Shown in pieces: positions 15,574 through 19,693 of a DNA stretch of 19,693 nucleotides. The first letter of the stretch is position 1; the number at the start of each line of letters is the position of its first letter. Both the position numbers and the translations under genes were made by a program. Below the pieces are notes generated by a model that worked only from the letters and a program-made list of their open reading frames with translations, was not told where the DNA came from and searched no databases. Source of the DNA: Peptococcaceae bacterium (GTDB lineage Bacteria; Bacillota; DSM-12270; Thermacetogeniales; Thermacetogeniaceae); contig PLQY01000071.1 in the NCBI GenBank assembly GCA_003160265.1, positions 22,079 through 41,771 of the forward strand, read 5' to 3'.

Positions 15574-15606
15574 CGCTTTCCCTCCCTGAAAGAATAATTT
15601 GACTTA

Positions 15607-15612
15607 ATTATA
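15607..15612 (-). promoter_or_regulatory. Candidate -10 box for pta-ackA
   Basis: TATAAT in AT-rich sequence, about 35 bases before the pta ATG on the minus strand. The expected -35 position holds only TTTCAA, a poor match, so the promoter assignment is tentative. An 8-bp hairpin (15662-15681) lies upstream of it. Confidence 0.4.
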
Positions 15613-15745
15613 TATCAATATCCTTTTTTTTGAAATACATCCACGAAAGAAAGACCCAGCATCACTCCCTTCAGGAAGTGACTACAAAACAGAACCCTAA
15701 TAAATCATGCTTTCCTCTGCTAAATTACACCACCCCTTTCTTGAG

Positions 15746-15774
15746 GTCTATTTTCTACAAGAGGCTTGTATAAT
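15746..15774 (+). promoter_or_regulatory. Possible sigma-E-like promoter for ylbJ
   Basis: GTCTATT (15746-15752), 14 bases, TGTATAAT (15767-15774). This partly matches mother-cell sigma-E elements (-35 KMATATW, -10 CATACAMT). There is no good sigma-A -35 at the right distance. ylbJ is sigma-E controlled in B. subtilis, which is the main reason for calling it. Confidence 0.3.
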
Positions 15775-15827
15775 CCTTCCGAGACCAAGTTTTTTCTTGA
15801 AGAACCCCGCGAAAGAGGGAATTATTC

Positions 15828-17105
15828 TTGTTCAACCCAGCACTCAATGAAATCAATAAACGCAACGATAAAACAAAAACCCACGATAAGTCCAATGCTC
15901 AACGGATAGCGCATTATTTTGAGTGCTGGATCTGGATTCTCGCCTGTCTGGGTTTCGGGATCGGGATTATCCATTACCCGACGGTGGTATTTACCGCTGC
16001 CCGGCGCGGCCTGCTGACCTGGTGGGAGATCGTGCTGCCCAGCCTGATGCCCTTTTTTATTGTCAGCGAACTGCTAATGGGCCTAGGCTTCGTTTCTTTG
16101 CTCGGCGCCCTGCTGGAACCGGTCATGCGCCCGTTATTCAAGCTTCCTGGCAGTGCCGGTTTCGTCATCGCCGTGAGCTACACCTCCGGTTTTCCGCTCT
16201 GCGCCGTGCTCACCTCCCGCATCCGGAGCGATCATCTCTGTACCCGAAACGAGGGCGAGAGGCTGCTGGCTTTTACCAGCAACGCCAGTCCATTGTTCAT
16301 GCTGGGGGCGGTCAGCGTCGGAATGTACAGAAATCCGGCGTTCGGTCCTTTAATCGCCGGCATTCATTACCTTTCAAATTTACTCTGTGGAATACTTCTC
16401 CGATTTATGTCACAGCCGCATGCCGGCCTGAAACCGGACGAACGGCGAACACAGGGCCTGGCGCCAACGGTGTATTCATCGTTGCGGGCTTCACGCCTCG
16501 AAAAGCAGAACTTCGGGTCGCTGCTGGGTGAAACAGTGCATAAAACCAGCATCACCTTGCTGACAATCGGAGGGTTTATCACGATCTTCTCGGTGCTCAT
16601 CGGGATCATGGAGGCGGCGGGCTTCTTCACTACGCTCATCACTGCGCTGACCCCGCTTGCGCAACTGTTCCACATCGATGCCAGCCTCTTGAGAGCGCTG
16701 ATGTACGGCCTGTTTGAAATCACCATCGGTATCAACGAGACGAGCAGGAGTTCGGGCAGCTTCGTCCAGCAGTTGTTGGTGATCGAAGCGCTGCTGGCAT
16801 GGAACGGGCTTGCGGTGCAGGCACAGGTCGCAGGAATGATGGTGGGGAGCGACCTTCGCCTCTGGCTCTACCTGTTGACCAGGTGCATCCAGGTGCCCAT
16901 AGCGGTACTGATCGCTTACCTGGTGACTCTGCTGCCGGTCGGGGATTACCTGACGCACCCGGCCCTGGCTGCGGGGACTGCGGCGTCCTGGTTTCCCTGG
17001 GTATCCGGAGCATGCGTGCCGGCAGGAATTGTCCTGGCGCTGTTTACCGGATACACAATCAATAAATGGTGGTTCCGGCTGAAAAATATCATCATCATCC
17101 GTTGA
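15828..17105 (+). CDS. ylbJ: Sporulation integral membrane protein YlbJ
   Basis: Polytopic membrane protein needed for spore cortex formation in Bacillus; 425 aa. About eight hydrophobic segments are visible, beginning with CWIWILACLGFGIGIIHY (near 33-50). Conserved family sequences are WWEIVLPSLMPFFIVSELL, LEPVMRPLFKLPGSAGFV, SYTSGFPLCAVL and EGERLLAFTSNASPLFMLGAVSVGMY. The start is TTG at 15828, supported by AAAGAGGGA seven bases upstream; no ATG lies early in the frame. It is the only convincing plus-strand protein gene here. It sits beside coaD and rsmD as in Bacillus, and ends 3 bp from the stop of the convergent coiled-coil gene. Confidence 0.92.
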   Translation: MFNPALNEINKRNDKTKTHDKSNAQRIAHYFECWIWILACLGFGIGIIHYPTVVFTAARRGLLTWWEIVLPSLMPFFIVSELLMGLGFVSLLGALLEPVMRPLFKLPGSAGFVIAVSYTSGFPLCAVLTSRIRSDHLCTRNEGERLLAFTSNASPLFMLGAVSVGMYRNPAFGPLIAGIHYLSNLLCGILLRFMSQPHAGLKPDERRTQGLAPTVYSSLRASRLEKQNFGSLLGETVHKTSITLLTIGGFITIFSVLIGIMEAAGFFTTLITALTPLAQLFHIDASLLRALMYGLFEITIGINETSRSSGSFVQQLLVIEALLAWNGLAVQAQVAGMMVGSDLRLWLYLLTRCIQVPIAVLIAYLVTLLPVGDYLTHPALAAGTAASWFPWVSGACVPAGIVLALFTGYTINKWWFRLKNIIIIR

Positions 17106-17108
17106 GCG

Positions 17109-17591
17109 TCATCCTCCGTTGACTGCCTGCTGCCGTTCTCTCTTCAGTTGGCTCAACTCTTCCCGGCCGCTGCGGATTATGGCCAGGTTCTGCTCAAGGT
17201 TGGCCTCCAGGTTGCTCATGATGTCATCGGCGTACCGGGCGGCGTTGTTCTTGATCTCATAGGCTATTCGCCGGCTCTGGGCCACAATCTCTTCAGCAGC
17301 CTCCTCGGCGCGCTTGACCACCTCGCTCTCCCTGGTCAGGCCCTCGATCCGCTGGTTGGCCTCTGCCAAGGCGCGCTCCACATCTACCCGGGCGTCCTCC
17401 ATCAAATGTTCCCGGTCCTTGACCATCAGCCTGGCCTGGCGGAGCTCCTCCGGAAGCAACGACCTGATCTGGTCGATGTAATCCAACAACGCTTCTTCGC
17501 CCACCAAAACCTTGTCGGTCATCGGCACGCGCCTGCAGCCTTGAATGTGCTCTTCCAGTTCTTCCAACAGCTTGAATACATCCTTGGACAT
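17109..17591 (-). CDS. Conserved coiled-coil protein next to coaD (ATPase-subunit-like)
   Basis: 160-aa soluble, highly charged, mostly helical protein. It begins MSKDVFKLLEELEEHIQG and has a long heptad-like stretch from about residue 60 (MVKDREHLMEDARVDVERALAEANQRIEG) through EEAAEEIVAQSRRIAYEI to the end. Such proteins beside coaD in clostridia are often annotated as ATPase or ATP synthase subunit B-like, but I see no nucleotide-binding motif; DivIVA-like scaffolds are another possibility. The ATG at 17591 has GAGGGGAG nine bases upstream. The frame stays open to 17918, but that stretch is repeat-rich spacer and is not included. Function unknown. Confidence 0.75.
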   Translation of the reverse strand: MSKDVFKLLEELEEHIQGCRRVPMTDKVLVGEEALLDYIDQIRSLLPEELRQARLMVKDREHLMEDARVDVERALAEANQRIEGLTRESEVVKRAEEAAEEIVAQSRRIAYEIKNNAARYADDIMSNLEANLEQNLAIIRSGREELSQLKRERQQAVNGG

Positions 17592-17898
17592 ATCCACAGG
17601 CTCCCCTCTCACTTCTGGAAGTTCGATGTTCGAAGCGCGCCCGCAAGCGACGGTACCGGGTCCGCGCCATGCCCACCGGACAAGGCGCCGGACGCGTTCG
17701 ATTATTTCCACGCCTGGATGAGTCCGCTCGGATGCCGACTCTCTCGATGTTGGAAGTTCGACATCCGATGTTCGATTAGTGGGAAATTGATTTGCTCCGC
17801 AAGTTCCGCAATTGGATTCGCACTTTTCTTCGCTGTCCGAGGCCAGGTGTTCGATTAGCTTTCCCTTAGAATCTCGAACCTCCAACTTCGAAATATCC
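17592..17898. repeat. Gene-free spacer with dispersed TTCGA-type short repeats
   Basis: 307 bp between coaD and the coiled-coil gene. GTTCGATTA occurs three times (17696, 17770, 17849). TGGAAGTTCGA occurs at 17616 and 17751, each followed within a few bases by GATGTTCGA. An inverted relative, TCGAACCTCCAACTTCGA, lies at 17874-17891. A similar palindrome, CTCGAACTTCGAG, is in the rnc-fabF spacer at 7124-7136. No terminator or clear promoter was seen. A frame is open across the spacer on the minus strand, but its product looks low-complexity and unlike the downstream gene. Confidence 0.6.
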
Positions 17899-18396
17899 TT
17901 ACTCATCACGCAAACCATGCAAGGCGAATCGCTCTTGAAGATGCCTGGCTACCTGATCGGAAACCAGCCCGCCGATATCGCCCCCAAGGCTGGCAATTTC
18001 CTTGACGATGCTCGAACTCAGGTAAGAGTATTTGGGTTGAGCCACCAGAACGACCGTTTCTATCTCCGGATCGAGCTTCCGGTTCATCAACGCCATCTGG
18101 AACTCACTCTCGAAATCGGAGATGGCGCGCAGTCCACGCACGATAATCCGGGCATCTTCCCGCTTCACAAATTCGGTCAACAAACCCTTGAAGCAGTTTA
18201 CATCCACGTTCGGAAGCCGGGCCGACTCCCGGGCGATCATCTCCACCCGCTCTTCCATGGTAAAGAGGGGCTGTTTGCCCGGGTTGAGACAGACGGCCAC
18301 GATCACCCGGTCAAAGACTGCAGCCGCCCTTTCGATGATGTCCAGGTGCCCATAAGTTATCGGGTCGAAACTGCCCGGATAGACAGCTATGGTCAT
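17899..18396 (-). CDS. coaD: Pantetheine-phosphate adenylyltransferase
   Basis: Penultimate enzyme of coenzyme A synthesis, transferring AMP from ATP to 4'-phosphopantetheine; 165 aa. The nucleotidyltransferase motif TYGH is at 14-17, within AVYPGSFDPITYGHLDII. RGLRAISDFESEFQMALMN and the C-terminal YSYLSSSIVKEIA (the ISSTxVR-like motif) are also present. The ATG at 18396 has AGGAGG eight bases ahead; the frame upstream to 18453 is rejected. It follows rsmD after 64 bp, the classic rsmD-coaD pair. A compound hairpin abuts and slightly overlaps its ribosome site. Confidence 0.96.
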   Translation of the reverse strand: MTIAVYPGSFDPITYGHLDIIERAAAVFDRVIVAVCLNPGKQPLFTMEERVEMIARESARLPNVDVNCFKGLLTEFVKREDARIIVRGLRAISDFESEFQMALMNRKLDPEIETVVLVAQPKYSYLSSSIVKEIASLGGDIGGLVSDQVARHLQERFALHGLRDE

Positions 18397-18408
18397 TTCA
18401 ATGTCCTC

Positions 18409-18448
18409 CTCCGCATCCGGGCTAACGCCCGGTCTAAAAAATACGGAG
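18409..18448 (-). promoter_or_regulatory. Stem-loop abutting the coaD ribosome-binding site
   Basis: On the minus-strand RNA, CCGGGC-GTTA-GCCCGG forms a perfect 6-bp stem. It stacks on an outer 8-bp stem, CTCCGUAU / AUGCGGAG, that contains one G-U pair, with an 8-base bulge on the 5' side. The outer stem covers the first two bases of the AGGAGG of coaD. The wobble pair is possible only in the minus-strand RNA, which fits a role in that transcript. Confidence 0.45.
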
Positions 18449-18460
18449 CGCATGTCTGGA

Positions 18461-19024
18461 TTAATTCTGTTCTCCCCGGCCGAGGAAAAATCTCAACACG
18501 CTATCCCCATAAGTCCTGGTCCTGATCGGGGCGATCCCCGCCGCAACCTCTTCTCCTACATAACTGCGCGTGACGATCAATGCGTCAGACGCCATTATTT
18601 CAAGTTGCAACAGCCTGTCCAAGGTCGGCGCCACCAGGCTCTTCCTGAAAGGAGGGTCGACGAAGGCCAGACTGTATTTAGCCCCCTCCTTTTGCAACTG
18701 AGTCAGAGCCTTCAAGACATCTCCAACATAAACCCGCCCCTGTGAAGTAAAACCCGTAATAGCCAGATTGTCCCTGATCAGGTCGGCTGTCAGAGGGTCT
18801 TTCTCTACAAACAGCGCCTGCCTGGCCCCACGGCTCAAGGCTTCGATGCCGATGCTTCCACTGCCGGCAAACAGATCGAGGAAAAGAGCATCTCCCACCC
18901 TCAAGGCCAGCATATCAAAGAGGGCCTCCTTGATGAAGTCCGTTGCCGGACGGAGATCCATCGTCTTTCTGGTTTTCAGCCTCCTGCCCTTCGCAACGCC
19001 GCCAATTACCCTCAGTCCACGCAC
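18461..19024 (-). CDS. rsmD: 16S rRNA (guanine966-N2)-methyltransferase RsmD
   Basis: SAM-dependent methyltransferase acting on G966 of 16S rRNA; 187 aa, full length. The N-terminus is RVIGGVAKGRRL, followed by LRPATDFIKEALF. The SAM-binding loop is LFLDLFAGSGSIGIEALSRGA, then VEKDP, and the catalytic FVDPPF. The GTG at 19024 is preceded by GGGAG nine bases upstream. It heads the rsmD-coaD unit behind its own likely promoter. Confidence 0.95.
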   Translation of the reverse strand: MRGLRVIGGVAKGRRLKTRKTMDLRPATDFIKEALFDMLALRVGDALFLDLFAGSGSIGIEALSRGARQALFVEKDPLTADLIRDNLAITGFTSQGRVYVGDVLKALTQLQKEGAKYSLAFVDPPFRKSLVAPTLDRLLQLEIMASDALIVTRSYVGEEVAAGIAPIRTRTYGDSVLRFFLGRGEQN

Positions 19025-19059
19025 AAAATCTTGCTCCCGCCTGTCAAAGCTTCTGAGAA

Positions 19060-19068
19060 ATTATAGCA
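19060..19068 (-). promoter_or_regulatory. Extended -10 promoter for rsmD-coaD
   Basis: Reading leftward: TGC followed by TATAAT, an extended -10 element. There is no good -35, which extended -10 promoters can do without. The start would be near 19053, about 30 bases before the rsmD GTG. Confidence 0.55.
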
Positions 19069-19192
19069 CAAATAACTTGAAAATACCTATCAGCTTAGGA
19101 ATTTAGATTATTTTAAGAACTTTTTCAGGCAACACAATGTCATATATTACCAATATTTTATTTGTATAAATACGTGCAGTTTGTACAAAATA

Positions 19193-19396
19193 GGTAATGG
19201 CTAAAGGGTCTTCATGAGAAAGGAACTTGATACCAGACCTGCAAAGACGCAGCAAGGATTACAGTTGACCTTTCTCGTGAGCTCTTTCCTCCAGTTTCTC
19301 CTCTCCCACGTCATTGAGTGCGTCTTTACTTCGGTGAGCGCACTCAGTGACGACGCCAAACCGAACCATAAGCCCGTTGCTTATGGTTTTTTTATT
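19193..19396 (+). ncRNA. Candidate structured small RNA
   Basis: This plus-strand stretch lies in the 356-bp gene-free spacer between rsmD and the orphan gene. It contains, in order: an 11- to 12-bp stem (19212-19223 with 19269-19280, one G-U pair) enclosing a smaller CTGC/GCAG hairpin and an AACT/AGTT helix; a pyrimidine-rich linker (19281-19308) with CCTCC and TCTCCTCTCCC; a 14-bp stem (19309-19322 with 19339-19352), capped after a 2-base bulge by a 5-bp helix closed with C(UUCG)G; and an intrinsic terminator. No plus-strand gene follows. Both large stems keep G-U pairs rather than breaking. The promoter is unclear (weak TTGTAT, 16 bases, TACAAA near 19162-19189), so the 5' end is a guess. 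I recognise no known family. Confidence 0.5.
19364..19393 (+). terminator. Intrinsic terminator (plus strand)
   Basis: A perfect 10-bp stem (AACCATAAGC / GCTTATGGTT) with a five-base loop runs directly into a further TTTTT. On the minus strand no T tract follows, so it is built to stop plus-strand transcription, although no plus-strand protein gene ends here. It overlaps the stop codon of the convergent orphan gene. Confidence 0.85.
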
Positions 19397-19641
19397 TCCG
19401 GAGCCAGCAGCCTGGTCCCATACCCGCGCTCCTGCAATATTCCCCCGATCTTCTGCAACGCTTCCTTGATACCGTTGATTGTTGCTTCCAGGCTTATACC
19501 GGTGCTGGAGACCCGCACGCCAGTCCGGTGCAGGAGGTACTGGCGTCCCCGTTCCATGTCCTGCAGTTCACCCCTCAGCCGGTCTAGTTCCTTCATCAGA
19601 TTTTCGGTTGTCATCTGGGAATAACGCTGGTCTTTCGTCAT
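19381..19641 (-). CDS. Small coiled-coil protein of unknown function
   Basis: 86 aa from ATG 19641 (98 aa if GTG 19677 is used). The N-terminal half is a charged helix, MKELDRLRGELQDMERGRQYLLHR. The middle has a VSSTGISLEATINGIKEALQKIGGILQERG segment, and the protein ends in LLAPEIKKP. There is no signal peptide, membrane segment or motif I recognise. A GGAG lies only four bases before ATG 19641, while GGGAGGAAGGAG lies farther upstream, so the start is uncertain. The reading frame is otherwise convincing for a small helical protein and runs in the same direction as rsmD. The fragment beyond 19642 may be the tail of another gene but is too short to name. Confidence 0.55.
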   Translation of the reverse strand: MTKDQRYSQMTTENLMKELDRLRGELQDMERGRQYLLHRTGVRVSSTGISLEATINGIKEALQKIGGILQERGYGTRLLAPEIKKP

Positions 19642-19693
19642 CAGTCTCCGCGTTGCTCCTTCCTCCCGGTTAACCACAGATGACTACCCGCTC

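Noticed and set aside
17592..17918. N-terminal extension of the coiled-coil gene to give 269 residues
   Set aside because: The extension is encoded by repeat-rich spacer, and the internal ATG at 17591 has a strong ribosome site at the right distance.
19229..19257. Resemblance of ACCAG...GCAGCAAGG to SRP RNA domain IV or a theophylline-type aptamer
   Set aside because: The GGAA tetraloop and the conserved asymmetric loop of SRP RNA are missing. The aptamer likeness is a few bases and surely chance.
19214..19624. Plus-strand open frame of 136 codons starting ATGAGAAAGG with AAAGGG upstream
   Set aside because: It runs through the hairpins and the strong terminator and then antisense to the minus-strand orphan gene. 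A short peptide inside the RNA cannot be excluded, but the full frame is not credible.
1..19693. CRISPR arrays, tRNA or rRNA genes, insertion sequences, prophage or toxin-antitoxin genes
   Set aside because: None seen: no regular direct repeats with spacers, no transposase or integrase motifs, and no cloverleaf or rRNA signatures recognised by eye.

Overview
This window looks like a chromosome segment from a spore-forming, moderately GC-rich low-GC-phylum (Firmicutes/Bacillota) anaerobe, most likely a clostridium of the Peptococcaceae type. The pointers are spoVS and ylbJ (sporulation genes), the malonyl-CoA-responsive repressor fapR (a Firmicutes regulator), purine-rich Shine-Dalgarno sites, many GTG/TTG starts, and a pta-ackA acetate pathway. 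I cannot name the species from sequence alone. Almost every gene is on the minus strand, so transcription runs from right to left; ylbJ is the only convincing plus-strand protein gene.

From the right edge leftward: a small orphan coiled-coil protein (19381-19641); a 356-bp gene-free spacer that on the plus strand carries stable hairpins, a pyrimidine-rich linker and a strong intrinsic terminator, read here as a candidate small RNA; rsmD and coaD; a 307-bp spacer full of TTCGA-type short repeats; a small coiled-coil protein; and ylbJ, which converges on it. A divergent spacer then leads to pta-ackA, which ends at a perfect 11-bp hairpin. A textbook consensus sigma-A promoter follows and drives yceD-rpmF.

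Next is the fatty-acid/phospholipid operon fapR-plsX-fabD-fabG-acpP-fabF. It is preceded by a promoter whose start site lies on a perfect FapR-type palindrome, so FapR probably represses its own operon. FapR-plsX and plsX-fabD overlap by GTGA, and fabD-fabG are one base apart, so translation is probably coupled. fabH and an enoyl-ACP reductase are absent from this cluster. rnc follows, then spoVS behind a very good sigma-H promoter, with smc only 11 bp downstream. That arrangement could tie SMC synthesis to the onset of sporulation.

Downstream of smc are a REP-like palindrome, ftsY, and two methionine-salvage genes, mtnP (overlapping ftsY by ATGA) and mtnA (cut by the left edge). The phosphorylase carries Asn where adenine-specific MTA phosphorylases carry Asp, suggesting a 6-oxopurine (methylthioinosine) route.

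Most of the window is ordinary core genome. The most novel-looking item is the candidate structured small RNA at 19193-19396. The regulatory sites (sigma-H, FapR box, consensus promoter) are the best-supported non-coding features.
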